In this document: positions 45,909-59,125 of the stretch, one piece after another
Layout: each line of letters begins with the position of its first letter
How positions within the stretch are numbered: the stretch's first letter is position 1
Assembly: GCA_018881555.1 (NCBI GenBank)
Contig: JACAXG010000025.1
Span: 3,665,899-3,729,898 of the forward strand
Direction of reading: 5' to 3'
Origin: Amblyornis subalaris
Taxonomy: Eukaryota > Chordata > Aves > Passeriformes > Ptilonorhynchidae
DNA length: 64,000 bases
Position numbers and translations under genes: made by a program
Notes under the pieces: generated by a model
Databases searched by the model: none
The model's input: only the letters and a program-made list of their open reading frames with translations
What the model was told of the DNA's origin: nothing

Positions 45909-48900
45909 CAAGATGGAGAGACTGACAAACTTAACTAGAAGACAGCATTTGCCTGGGCTGCAATTTGTTTGCACACCAGATGTCTGTATGGTTCAGGCTG
46001 ACAGCATTGCAGAGGGTGAGAAGTTCAACACTGCCCAAAGCCAAAAAGAAGAAAATTTAAAAAAATAAAAACAAAAATGACTTTGCTGTTTATTTCCTTC
46101 ACCAGTAAAAACTGGGTCCCTCCAGATACATAGCTGACCATCCCATGCACTAACACTTTCCCCCACAAACATGTGATTGGAGTTCTCCTCTCTGGCCAGA
46201 CCAGCTGAAAAAATGGATTTTAATGCAGTAGGGTGAGGGAATTGTAAAATGCACCTCTCTAATTAGTTTATGAGTTTGAGAGTGAAGGACTTGGGTGAAG
46301 AAATGTAATGATGTCACTTCTGTGATATCTGAACAGGCTTATTTATATTCCTCACCTTATATCTTTTCCTCTTGCACCCATCTTCCTTTCTTCACCTCTC
46401 CCTCTCCCCCCACCACCCATTTCTTTCTTGCTTCTTGCCAAGTCCGTCACATACNCGGGGTCAAACAGACAGTTCTGCAGATGGGTTGATGATACTGCAA
46501 AACACTCAGTATGAGATGTTTCTGTCTGGCCTACAGATGGGAGACTCATAAACACTTGATACACCCAGTCCCCCATTACTGGTTTAACAGCTTTTCTACT
46601 GGAAAGCCAAGAGCTTCCCCAGGCAATGCAGGGAGTTGCCATATGTTCGGAATACTAATAGTTCCTCTAAAAACTCATGTGTTTTCAGGCTAACAGAAGA
46701 ACTGAAATTCTTTTCTTCTTAGTATGTTTTCAGTTGNTGCAAAAGGATCCATCTGGATGGGCTGTTGTGTGGGTATTGGCAGGCCTTGTCAACTGGATGT
46801 GTGCGAGCATGAATAATGCTTCTTAAGTCATACAGATCAATTTCATTCAAAATATTCTTCATCAGGATCTTCTGTCTCTGATGATACCTCACCACAACTC
46901 ACCACAGACACCACCACTTCATCTGCCTGAATCAGAACACGGTGTTTCCGAGAGGTGCATATATCCCTGCAAACACCAAGTGGGAATAAGATGCAGTTCC
47001 ATACCTCCAGACTGCTACTCCATCCTGCACAGAGCAATGGACCTCTTTAAAGCAGAACGTCCTTGAGTAGGAGGTAATTAGGAGTGTCCTTTTTCCCTGT
47101 GAGATTCCAAGTTTGAGGTTAGGACACCCACATCTGCTGAAAAAGAAAGTCCCAGGAGATTCTTCCATGTGTGAGGCCTAAAAGTGTTCAAGTATCCTGC
47201 TGGAAGAATCAGTCATCTTGGATTCCTTTGGCTAACCTGAAATGAAGATGGTCAAACAATGATCAGGCACCATTAGGAGCAGTGAATATGATAAAATACT
47301 CCTTTATCTTCTCTATTTTTTCATGAAGTGCTAGGAAGAGAACACCCTGCCTCTGTCTGACAGCACCCTGAGGACTGAGGACTTAAGCGAAGACCACATC
47401 AGTCTGTGATAGTGAAGGATTCCAGCCTGCATTTAGTAGGAAAAAGCTCATTAGCCTTGGTTTTCTGGCTGAGTTACTGCAGAGAAATTGCATTCTTCTT
47501 CCTGAATCCCTTTTGTGGTTTGAGATTGACAGAGCATCCTTCTTTCCACACCAGAAATACTTAAGCAGTGTTGTTCTGTGCCACCTTCTGTCCTAGCTAT
47601 AGTCTTCTTTTTTTTTTTGTATATTATATATGTAAATCCCTAAGGAAACTGTAAAAAGTTCAGCAGACCTCGGTGAAAGCAAACTGGCTTCTCAGTGAGA
47701 CAGAAATGAGGTGTGCTGAGAAAAGAACACCTCTAAAGGGAAATTCAGAGAATTGTTCCCTGAGTCTTGTGCCAAATTCCTTTGTAGCCTCAAGGACTTG
47801 GTGTCCAGCAGAGACTACATCACTCTTAGGAAGAGGCTAGAGAACATGACTGAAAGTGCTAAAATGCCATTGTGTACAGCCTCTCTCCCTGACCTCAAAC
47901 ATAGTTTGAATCACCAGCTCTCAAAAGACGTATAACACAAAAAAAAAAGATCTAGAGCAGAAACATGGAAGGATTTCCTCACAGAAAAAATTTAGAAAGG
48001 AGCCCTCTGATTTAGATCACTGACAAACAAAATACAAGAAAGGATTATAAAACTATGACTGAAATGTACCTAATGCCTCATCACACTCCCAGAATGAGGG
48101 ATTTTCACCTCTTTCTGAAGCACACGCCTAGCTTGAAATATGCAAGCTGCTCTTGTCACATCTTCATGTGAACACCTTGGATTACTCACAAGGTTCAGAT
48201 TTTGGCATCCTGCCTCAGGATGTTGCTGAGTCAATTCCCCAGTGTGAAGAACTGCAAGTGGACAGGACCGGCCCATTCACGGCAGCGGGGCTGTGTGGAG
48301 AGCAAAGCAGCAGCTGAGATATTCAATCCCAGCAACTGACAGATCCAACCTTCATTCTTGGAGCCTTAGTTTGTTCAAACCAGAGACTTTTATTCCTTCA
48401 GATGAATTCAATCTCTGTGACATTGGATCCAGCCTGTGTGTGCTGGGGGTGCCTCTCTGCCCTTCCCTCAGGAGCATTTTAGACCAAAGAATGAAGTTCT
48501 CTCTAGCTGTGCTACATTAAGCAAACTAACAGCCCTCAGTTGCTCCAGACCCCACAGTGGTCCCCACCACTGAAATGACGAACATTTCCACAGAGAAAAC
48601 GGGGGTTTGTATTCAGAAGAGGTTGATATGTGCTGTAGAAATTATACAAAAGAAATTATACATTTGTGGTGAAATATTTGTATATTGAAACTGCCTTTTA
48701 AAATCTTAGTTTCATAAAAGGCTCTGTCATCTCCAAAAAAAATACTGACACATTTCCATTAAAACCAGAATTCTTGGAAAACTCTTTCGTCTTCTGTTAG
48801 CTGCAAATGAAAGAAGAAAACAGTCCACATTGGTAATTCTTTTGTCAACAATACAGCACAAAAGCCTTGGGGTCCTCTGAAGTCTTGTCAAATACTTATT

Positions 48901-50997
48901 GTTACTAACACGGTTGAAAATAACTTTTGTATCTTCTCAAATGTAGTACAGGAGCATATTTATGTAATGAATCAGATGGAGAAGGCTGGAAGGGCTCATT
49001 CTTATCTACACTGATGTTCATCCCACCAATTTAAGCTGTTTGTAAATTAGATCCTTAAATTAAATAGCTGTCTAGATTATTCTGCTCATGAAGAAAGGTA
49101 GACATTTTTGAGCAGGAATAGCCTCCATCTTTGGGACAGGCTGGGATAAATATTCCTTAGAGATTCACAACCTTCCCCACTGCCTAAACTGGAATCTATA
49201 CAGCATGCTGTAGCAAATACCTAAATATCAGACAGTTTAAATCTAGAGGAGATCAACCACATCTCGAGACTGCCCTCCAATGTAAGATTAATCAGACCAC
49301 TCACTGGATGACCTCCTTCATTTTATCCTGTTTCTCTAACGTTCTGGGTTGTTTCCTCTCTGCTAAAGCTGTGCCAGACACTTATGGGACAGCAGAGTGA
49401 TTTTGCCAGCCTATCAGTCTGTTGGTAGATCTTCTTGTTTCATGTCACCACAACAGCAGTCTTCTCCCCTTTCTACATCTGTCCCTTTTGCACTTTGGTT
49501 GAGTTCTGGGGACTTTCCTGCTCTGTGTCACTTCATCTGGTCACAAAGCCACAACCCTGCCACAGCCTTGTTTGCCAAATGTGTTGCATAAGGTTCAGCT
49601 TTGTGGGTTTCCTCCGGAACAAGGAGAATACAAAGATCTTCTGTGGCAGCAGAAACATCAATTTTCTCTCTCAGGGTGCAGTNGATGTGGGCTTTGGCCT
49701 CTTTATTTCCAAGTGAAAACAGAGTTTAAACTTACGCAGGATTATAGAACAGGAGGAGGGTGCTCAGAAATGCCTGAAAGTACAGAAAGGAGATCATTCT
49801 ACTACTAAGTTCTGAGCTAACAGCCAGGGTATGCCTGAGGATATCGCCAGCAGTACCTTCTAGCTGCCACTCCAATAGCATCACAGATGAGGGGCTGATG
49901 ACCCTTGCTTGGGGCAGGTCATATTTCCCACCATCCAACACCTAACATCCCTCTGTGTCCCCTGACTATTCTCCCTGTACCTTTGACAATCCCAGCAGTG
50001 CCTCTGCATGGCAGTGCCAGGTCCAATTAATGAGCCGGGGAAAGTTTTTCATTTGTGTCTTGCTCCACACCTACTGTGGAGCAGAGGCTCTGGATTAGAN
50101 GCAGGTGCCTGAACACTGGACACATCCAGTCTGGTGGAAGCAAAGTACCAAAAAGGCACTGAGGCTGTATGGTCACCCAGTGCCATACAGCCTATAGCAG
50201 GAAACAGGCTTTACTGTACACACTTTGCACGTGAGGAACCAAGGGAGAGCATTTAGCTCTCAGGGTTAGTGTGGAAACTTCCCCCAGTGTGTTTAAGCAA
50301 CGTTGTTTTGTGGCCAACATCTTGGCTTATCATCAAGCAACATTTTTCCCTCTCATTCTCTTAATGGCAACCAAGAGTGAAACACTTTGTATTCTCCATG
50401 AACAGTCATGGCAGTTCCAGGAAGGGCATACTTAACATCTGTGGCCTATCCCAAGCAATGTTCATTTTAAGGCAGCTACCAATGAGCTAGAAGATTGTAT
50501 GAGAACATTTGGCAGCTGAGCCTAATGTACCACATGTACATCTGGCCCTGCAATCCAGGGAAAGTAAGAACAGGACCAGTAAATATGCTGTTTCCCCCAG
50601 GTCTACCTAAACATATACTCTCTGCAAATTTATTAATCACTTGGGAATTTCTTCTTCATGAACTCATCCAGAGTTCCCTGGAAGCTTTTCTCCCTGCATG
50701 ACATCCTCTGGCCATGCATCTAACAGATNGACTACATGCCACAGGAGGAACTGCCTACTTTGTCTGATTCTGATGTGGCCCTCCCAGCTCCATTTGGTGC
50801 CCACCTAATAGATGTCTTCCTCTGTCCTCCTGCATCCTCATGGATGGCTCTGCATCCCCCTGCGGCCGTGCTGCTCACATATGGTAGCTGTGATCGGTGA
50901 GCAGGGCCGTTTGCAGTGAAAGAGTTAAAGCTCAGCTCCTTGCCCATCCTGCTGCAGTGCTCCAGCCCCTCTTTTGCAGAGTTAATGCTCCACTCAC
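45909..50997. other. No gene seen; one AT-rich regulatory candidate near 48.95-49.1 kb
   Basis: No coding sequence or named repeat. 48950-49110 contains several homeodomain-like words (tttatgtaatgaatcag, gtaaattagatcc, ttaaattaaatagc) and is a weak regulatory candidate. A doubled word gaaattataca occurs near 48637-48662. Confidence 0.5.
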
Positions 50998-51146
50998 CGT
51001 CTGTACCAGACAGGTATTTGAGACAAGATAGCGATCAGCTGACGCATTTCAGAGCTGCAAACTGGCTGGAAGTGCTTTCTCTGAGCTCTCCTCGAGTGCA
51101 CCAGGAGAAAAGCCACGGAGCATGGAGGAAGGAGACGGCTCAGCAT
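50998..51146 (-). other. Possible first coding exon, minus strand
   Basis: On the minus strand an ATG at 51146-51144 opens a frame of 49 codons that runs into an excellent donor (ACG followed by gtgagtgg) with the last exon base at 50998. The start of the peptide (MLSRLLPPCSVAFLLVHSRR) resembles a short signal peptide. The region keeps CpGs and has a CRE-like tgacgtc just upstream on the minus strand (about 51157-51163). No downstream exon was found, and no homology is recognised. A regulatory element is an alternative explanation. Confidence 0.18.
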
Positions 51147-51163
51147 GTCGGAGCATGACGTCT

Positions 51164-52757
51164 GGTCCTGCCTCTGCTCGGCACGAGTAAGGAGGAAGTA
51201 AGAAAGTTTTCTTCAGGCTTTCCTAAATCAAAGTGTGTGAATAGCTGAGGCTGGGGAAGAAGTTGCCCCTGCCAACAAATACTCACACGCACAATCGTTT
51301 ATTCCATCCATATCACCTCAGGGCAACTGAGTTTCTGGTTGAGCCCAGTGCTGAGTCACTGAGGTATAAATTCAATGAATATAAAACCTTCCTCCGTGAC
51401 AGCAATCCAAGAATGCACAAATGAGCAGAAGAGGTGGAAAGAAAAAAGAAAGCTGCGAATATATCAGGGCTGACAGCCCCAGAGAAAGTCCTACAGAAGG
51501 TATCTTAGTACCTTCTCTCTGCAACAGCCTGTCCCAGCAGAATCAGAGCCATCCCTTTCCTGAAACCCCCCACAACAAATCCAAAACAATTAATGCTTGT
51601 ACCAGAGAGATGCCAAGGAACCCTCCTACTTAAATCAGGAGACTGCAGAGAGCTTTGCACCTGGCAGGAGGAGGTCTTTCGGGTCTTGGAGGGGAGATCC
51701 CACTTTATGGCTGGAGATGAATGACAGCCATCTGAGCCCTTGTCCCACGCTGTGAAGGGTGGCAGGGCTGCTGTCTGAGCTGTTCTGGCCAATTTTTACA
51801 ATGGTACCATTATCCATCAGCCATCTGGCAGGCGTAGCTTTTATTTTTTCTACATCCAGCCCTGTGTTGGCAGATGTTAGGTGGAAAGGAAGGTTGGCAG
51901 GGGGAGACTAGGAGATTTGACATCTTGTCCCTTCTCCCCTTTGCTAACATTCCTTTGGCTTGTAAGTCTGACAAACCAGTGACGGGAGAAGATTGTTATC
52001 TGATAAGTTCTTTGCAAGGACACAGTTTTTCATCCATTTCTTTTAAAACTTCAATGGCAACATAAAAGCACAGTTCCCAGGAACCAGCAAGGAAAAGCCT
52101 GATTGGAGAAGTAACTAGGAAAAATCCTGGGTTTAGTTTTTTTGTTCATAAGAAAGTTGGAATGCCACATCCTCCAAACTATCCTTGGGGGTTGCTGATG
52201 TTCTTGGTTACTAAACAGCCTCTTATGAGTGTCAAGGACAATGCAAGGGGTGTAGTGCAGAGGGAAGGTAGAAGGGGGATGAAGCTCTTCAACAAATTAC
52301 TGTCACACAGGTTTCACAACCAGTGTGGTGACAGGGACTGACCTGCTCTGCAGACTCATTTCCTGGAAGAAAGAAGCGCATCCTCCCCAAATATGGCCTG
52401 ACTGCCTCAGCTGATGATGCTGTTATTCATTACTTCGAGACCCAAAGCAGGGACTGAGGTCCCATTGTTCTCAGCACTGTGTTAACAGAACAAGGACAAG
52501 ACAGGCTCTGGTAACCAAACTCAGCAGGAGAGGGGCTCCCTCGCACCCAGCCCCTCCACTGGGTGGTCTCAGCAGAGCTGGTGCTCTTCTGGAGAGAATG
52601 GACTTGAGTGGCCAACATTTCTCCGGGTATCTCAGTACAGAAAGTGAAGGCAGAAGTAAAAACCAGCAGACAGAGGAGCTGCCCAAGGCACTTGCCTGCA
52701 CCACAGAGCAGTGTTCCTCTCCAAACGGGCTCAGTGGCTTCTGCCAAGGGCAGACTC
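51164..52757. other. No gene seen
   Basis: Non-coding sequence upstream of the reverse-transcriptase relict. A frame at 52598-52798 holds a weakly similar piece of the same element in a different phase (about 52598-52640 and 52762-52798), suggesting that the relict may begin near 52.6 kb. Confidence 0.45.
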
Positions 52758-52998
52758 ATCGAGAAACTTGTCCAAAGACAGCGTGTCTCACTCTCTGAGT
52801 TTAACGTGATGCCTTTTGGTCTCTGCAATTCCCCTAGCACCTCTCAAAGGCGCATGGATTTGATTTTGGCAGCTGTTCAGTGGGCCACATGTTCGGCTGA
52901 TCTGGATGATGTGATTGTTTTTGGGAGGGCTTTCCAGGAACATTAAAATTGCCTGGAGGATGCATGTAGCTGGCTGGAGCAGGCTGGTCTGAAAGCAG
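52758..52998 (+). pseudogene. Broken reverse-transcriptase fragment of Ty3/Gypsy type
   Basis: The plus-strand frame around 52797-52943 carries the conserved centre of a Ty3/Gypsy-type LTR-retrotransposon reverse transcriptase. There is a phenylalanine-asparagine-valine lead-in, an MPFGLCN block at 52809, then a leucine-aspartate-aspartate catalytic block at 52902-52910 followed by VIVFG. The usual catalytic-motif tyrosine is replaced by aspartate (codon 52899-52901). A TAA stop lies at 52944-52946, after which the expected downstream helix continues in the same frame for about 17 codons. Upstream, the preceding RT segment is in another frame, so at least one frameshift is present. No LTR, protease, RNase H or integrase was found nearby. 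It is an inactive relict. The MPFGLCN-type wording fits Ty3/Gypsy and differs from retroviral and CR1 enzymes. Confidence 0.75.
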
Positions 52999-55900
52999 GA
53001 ACCCTTCCAACTGTGACGAGTTACGGTCCCAGGTGCAGTCAGTTGGTCCTATCGGGTCTGCAGCAGGGTGTGCCTGCACCTCCAGCCGGGGCAGACACCC
53101 TGGACACACACGCACTCCNGGGAACGGCGGCTGAAAGGAGACACTATGGCCCTGCATGAGGTGTGGGGCTCCTGCCTTTGCTCTACATTAACCGGTGAAA
53201 GATGAAAGAGAAGGAGCAGGGCTTGGCTTTTGGACCTGGGAAAGGAAGGCAAGCTGTGTCCCTGCTGGAGCCGTTTCAGAGAGGTGGCACAGAGCTGCAC
53301 ACCCAGCACTCACAAGAGGCCAGAGGGATGAAATACAAGGATTTTTTTGAGTTAGCTGATGGTGAGGAAAATAAAGTGTTGCTCTTTGGAGCAAGATGCA
53401 GGGCTCTTTTCCAGGAGAAGGATTTTGAACCTGAACCTCAGCCCAAGGATCTGTCATGAGTAGTGGTTGGGTGTCACGCTGGCTACCGGCAACCAGAGTC
53501 ACTGAGACCCCTGGTCTGGCAGGAGCACACTCGGATCAGAGACTGCTCCTTGCAGCAGAGACTAAAGCAGATAAGGAAACATAGAGATTTCCACTGTCAT
53601 ATTTGTCTGATAACACACCAAAAATAGGCCTCCCTGTCAGGATATTTTTTTGTCCTCAGGGGGAAAAAAAAAAAAGCAGACAGTACTACACCAGCTTTTC
53701 TAGATAGTACGGAAAGACAAATTTTCAAAACTCCACTTTTGACTTGAAAGNTATAAAATGACCAGCAAGTGGAGGATTTTTAAGTGAGGACACCAGAGTA
53801 AAATGAGCACAGTCCCAATTGCCTGATCCTTCAACCCACAGGCAAGTCCTTCAGCAGTCTTTTTCTCAGAAAGCTCCCTCCTGTCCATCTCTCAGCATCC
53901 ACCTACACAGCTGTTCAACTGGCCACCTCACCGGAGAGCCACAGACAAACATTTTGGTGGAGGAATACTGAGCTCACATGGGGATACCTTTCACAGGAGT
54001 CTTTCATAATGCAAACCTCACACAAACACTCAAAACCTCCTTGGAGCCTCGTCACATTTCCTCCTTATTTGTAATGGGCTTCAGCAAAACTCGTTGTCCA
54101 TCAAATCCATGTGTCCAAGATCATGTAGTAGGAATCTTGGAGTGTGTGTGAAAGTGACTGCATTTTGCTGTTGGATGTCTTAGCTAAAATGCAAATTAGC
54201 TGTCACTCTTCAGTAAATTATGTGGTACTAAGCTTTACTATACTTTCCTCTTTTCCCTTGTGTTACAAATAAACATGAGGGAAGGATGGCCTCTCCTACA
54301 CGTCTAGAGATGCTGATAGCTCAGTCAGGCAGCAAGATTTGGCTGGGCCTTTCTGTTTATAATAGCTTACAAATCTTGCAGCTTAAAAGCTACAAACCAC
54401 ATGAACATGCTGCTAAATCACTCAACTCCACATGGTTGAGGGAACCCCCCAAACCAAAGCACAGCACAGGAGCCCAACAGCAAAATGGACATCAGGTGAG
54501 ATACGAAAAGAGGACTGACAGTCAGGAGGAAGTTGGCCTCTGTGCAGCTAGAAATCTATACAAAACTGCCTCAGGTAGGAGCCATGGCGCATTTCCTTAC
54601 AAATCTTTGCTAGAGAGATGTCCAATCCCATCCCGCTATGTTATCATGTGCTGGTTTAGCACCATCGGGGCGCTTGAATCTCAAACACTGTTCTCTGATG
54701 GGCTGCCACAAGTGCTACAAAGAGTGCCTGCCTCTTGCACTGTGACCTTCCAATGAGTGGAAATAATGTTTTACTACCAGCAATTACAGCAAGAGAAAAA
54801 GAATTACTCGTCACAAGTTTGGGCTACAATAAAGCAGCTGATTCTGGGTCTCTCGAGACAATTAATACAGCTCAGCTTGGAGAACAACACGACTGTGAGA
54901 GCTCACAGCCAGCTGGAAGACTGCAAACAGACTAGCAAAATGGCAAAGTCAGCACTTATTACCTTTTCCTGGTTGGGTGTGCATCTCATGCCAAAGAGAG
55001 GTGACAACCTTTGGTCACTTTATGGGCTTTAATCACAAACGGTGCTCTCAGCAAGAGAACCCAACCTCCCACAGCTTTGCATTCCCTGCTGCAGTCCCAT
55101 AAAGCCCCAACCAAGCACGGACTGCCTGCCAGCACCCCGGCTGCACTAAGTGGGTGTATCAAAAATCAGCTCAACACTGTTTCTGTGCACAACAGGACAT
55201 TTGTTCCTAGGTTCAGTCACCTCTATAGTTTGATCCAGCCTTTGAAAAACATGTGAATGTGGTATTATCACTCAGGCTTGAGCATGACCTCAGGCAGGAG
55301 GAAATCTGACTGCTGGGAGGAAGACCTGGAGCCAGCACCAAAATCAGTGAGTGCAGATGGCTGCAATGGGCCAAAACTCCAGGCCCTACTACTGGAAACA
55401 GAAAGTATCGAAATCTGGGGTTGTCTCACGCAATCACCCAGCACCTGAAGGGCAAAGCAAGATTTTCCAAGGCTGCTGCTCTCACTCTCTGTCCCTCTGT
55501 CTAAGCGTGCTGCTTGCTGAGGAGCACTGTTCCACTGGAATCAAAACCTGGGAGATAATGCAAGACAGAAAAATAACACACTGCACAACTGTCTACAAGG
55601 CACATCTGGATGCAGTGTAAACCTCACCTCTTTGTCATTTATTTCTCCCTCTGGGAAGTTCAGATCTGTGCAATAACAACAAAAACCAAAACAAAATTAT
55701 GATTAGTGAAGTGGAAGTGTTGCTACAGGATGATACCCTCCAAAATATGGACTGGTTTAGTTAAAGCAGGTAAAATGTCCAGCACAGAAGACAAAGTCAC
55801 CTTCAACCATGTTTTCCTTTCCCCAAGGGAAGGAAATCAGAAGCAATGACCTGAGACTGCTCCCAAAGGAGATTACCTCCACCTGCTCCCTCCAGGATAA

Positions 55901-58900
55901 AACCCTTAGGGTTACTGTCTTCTATAGTTTCAATGGACTTCCCATTCTCCCGTCCCATCCTTGTCACCTGTGATGTAACAACTGTGACAGCTTCTCCAGG
56001 TATCAGCTGAGCAAATATCCCAGACACAACCATATCCCCACCAACACATCTTCTAAATTTCCCCACCACGTCCTTCCCCACATCTTTTGCCTGACATGAC
56101 GTTGCCCACACGGCACTGGCCACTCTCATCCTGCCATAAGCATCCCAAAAGTTTATCCTGCTGTCTTGCCATCACAGTAGGTTTCCCAAGAAGCTGACAC
56201 CACACTCTCCTCTCCTCACGTGGCCCACATCTAGCGGATTATGTACAAGCACAGATGGCTCTGCACCGGCTGCTAATTGGGGAGTGTTCCTTTTCATCTG
56301 GTCACTGGGGCTTGTCCTGGGCAGGGGCTGCCTGACTCCTTCCTCTTTGATTTCAGAGGGTTTTCTAAGAAGTTACCAGGCAGAACTGAAGGGCTGGTGG
56401 ATGAGGTTTCCATGAATGCTTCAATTTACATGGCCTGCAGGGCGATCTGTAGCTGTGCAAACACACCTGTCTCTTTCCAATGATCTTGTCCTGTCTGCAC
56501 CAGGCAGCAGGGTTAAGCAGAATGTACAGAAATGTGACCCAAGACTCCAGTCCCCAGCACAAGGATGAAAGCGGATTTAGAGTAGGGATGGTTATGTTTC
56601 TCCAACCCGTTCACCCCCTCTGTCAAGCCCCTGAGCACCAGGGGTGGATAAGCTCAGCATGTGACACAAGACAGTGTATAATGAGCCATTTTTATCACCC
56701 ACTTCTCAGAGGTATGTAACATCCATGTACCACTCTGCTCTGCTGGGAATGATACATGGGAAAAGTTCAGCTCAGAGCAGCTTATGCCTCCATATAGGCA
56801 CTTTCTCCATCACTGCCTGCGTGGGGCTGTAGAGCAGGGGCCAGAATGGTGCCCAAAGCAAAGTGGGCACGTCACATCCTTCTGGATGCCTTTGAACATC
56901 CGTTCCAAGCCACTACAACTTCTGTGTCACTGCTCTGCTTCCCTCCCTCCCTAATACAGTTCACCTCTCTGGTTGAGGTAGCCTGGGCCACAGTGACAAG
57001 GCAAATAGTGGGCAGAAGGAAAAGCTATAGGACACCATCTAGATGGTCAGAAGGGCAGGTGTGGATACTGGAGACGTGGCAGAAGAAAAGATTTCTTGGA
57101 AGCTTGGGGANAGCAAACAGAGTGCCCCAGAAGCTGTCAATGTCACAGAGATGGAGCAGTGTCTCCCACAGCAATGAGACGGGAGGAGGAGATGATTTCA
57201 AAGCAATGTCAAGCTCCAGGTCCACAGGAGGATTAGCTACAGCAGTCCCCTCATGCACGTTAAACCCATAGAAAAGAACAGGCTTCACAAACTCCTCAGC
57301 ACATCTGGTCACACTCTGTAATCTAGCATGGCTCATCCCACTGCCTCCATTCCCCTTGGGAACACAGTCTGCCGGCAGTTCACGNGAGGGCTGAGCTGAT
57401 GGTGTGATTCTTTCCTACGTTAGCCTTTAAGAGGGAAAATAACCCTCAACTAGGACATCCAACACCTAATAAAAATTACCTTAAAGATACTTCTGACAAT
57501 ATTCCTTAAACCTCACATTTTAGTTACACGTTTAGTTATTTCTGGTGGCAGGGGCAATTCCTATGCAAGTGAGGCATTTTCCAATGTGGAAACACTTCTG
57601 TGGGCAGAGGAATGAACTGTCTGGTTGCAAAATCTCATGCACATGTTCCTTAGATGGCCATGACCAAACCCCCGCCAACTTGGAATGAGTGAGACAAGCA
57701 AACAGACCTTCAACTCTGCTGTCAAGTAGCATCTCAGCAGGGGAGTGTTCCTTCACCCTTCCTGTGAGCACCCTGGCATCATCAGCATCCCTAGCGTGCA
57801 GAAATTCTTCCTCATCAAGGACATGACCTCATTGTTTCAGCGGCTGCACAAATGCAGCTAGGAGATGGCCTCTGCCCCCAGAGAGCCTATAATCATGTGT
57901 AAAATGCTGGATAGGGAACACAGTTTGATTGAAAGAGAGTGTGAAGGAATAATAAGATAATACTGTAACATGTCCTTGGCCTGACTCCCTTTCCTCAGTG
58001 TGTTACTCTCTCAACCCTGATGATGTGATGTCTCATTTACAATTCTGGAAACACAGGCCATACACATCCTCGTAACTAAAAGATCAAGGACTATACTCTG
58101 GACTCTGCCTGGCACAAGTCAGTTCAGCCTGGCTCATAACTAAATTCCCTTCCCTCCTCCATATTGTAGTAGTCACCTCCACAATCCTTACTGGGAATGA
58201 GATATGCTATTCCCCAGGCCAAGCTTAGGAAACATAGGTATGAGCTGGCCAACTAAAAGGAAATGTTTATTATGCCCAGTGTCTAAGGCTAAGAAGTTGA
58301 AGCTAGGAGTTGCCTCCGGCCGTGGGGAAAGCCAGTGTCAGAGACTAGGCTTTCCTGTCCAAGGGCCATGCCAGGAGATAAAAAGAAGTATTTTTCAGGT
58401 TAGGATTAGTCCTTATTGCATACCTGTTGCTCTTCTTAACACATCATTCAGAATTGGTTGTCACCTAAGGCTCAGCTTTGTAAGAGTGTGCAGGCACATA
58501 TATAATAATGTCCTGTGCTGTGTGCACTTGTGAGTCTTGATGAGGTGTGAGGTGTGTTGGCTGCACATACAAACAGCCACTGTCATGCACAGGGAAGCCT
58601 TTCCAAAAAACATAAATGCTCTTTCTCAACCAGTGCATGGTTGGTGCTGCATACAGTGCCCTGGCAAAAATGACCAGCAGCAAGTCATTGCAGTGTTCAG
58701 CAGAGGGCTTCTGGCATTGGGTGCTTGAGGAAGATAAAGTTGGCTCTAGCTGAGCCCAAAATGTCTAGCCACAACTTCTGATCCTGCACTCAGTACCAAG
58801 CTGGAGAGAAGTTGACATCAAATCTTCACCAGTGGTGTATTTGGCCACTTTTGACTTACAGCTTGAAGTTAATCCACTGGAGGCCTCTATCTTTGGTGCC

Positions 58901-58984
58901 ATGGCTTGTAGTATAAGGAACTTGGATCTGGGAGTCCCAGATAGCTCAAGGTTCCTGTGAGTCAGTACTCCTTTGAATTAGGAG
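52999..58984. other. No gene seen
   Basis: Non-coding. A frame at 53202-53459, directly downstream of the reverse-transcriptase relict, is rich in lysine and glutamate but I cannot link it to the element. The 156-codon plus frame at 54286-54756 and the 108-codon minus frame at 55803-56129 have no domain or convincing splice pair. A poly-A-rich patch lies near 53661-53675. Confidence 0.5.
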
Positions 58985-59125
58985 GTAGCAATTATAATTA
59001 GCAGTTTCCAGCTCCAGGATCACACTGCCCAGACGTGTCTTTACTGAGCGTGGCTGCGATGGCAGCAATGTCACGTTGTTTGCTCACGCTTCTGTCCTTC
59101 CCCTCTGCTGCCGTACGGTATCCGC
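58985..59125. promoter_or_regulatory. Candidate conserved non-coding element
   Basis: It opens with caattataattagcag (58989-59004), which contains the 10-base palindrome AATTATAATT, and continues with a CpG-retaining part (agacgtgtc, gagcgtggctgcgatgg, gtcacgttg, ctcacgc). A minus-strand frame of 155 codons crosses it (58998-59465) without recognisable domains. Regulatory function is more likely than coding. Confidence 0.28.

Noticed and set aside
45623..46068. Proline/leucine- or glycine/arginine-rich repeat proteins
   Set aside because: They are direct translations of the purine microsatellite on each strand.
54286..54756. 156-codon plus-strand frame
   Set aside because: No recognisable family, no splice signals, overlapping open frames nearby.
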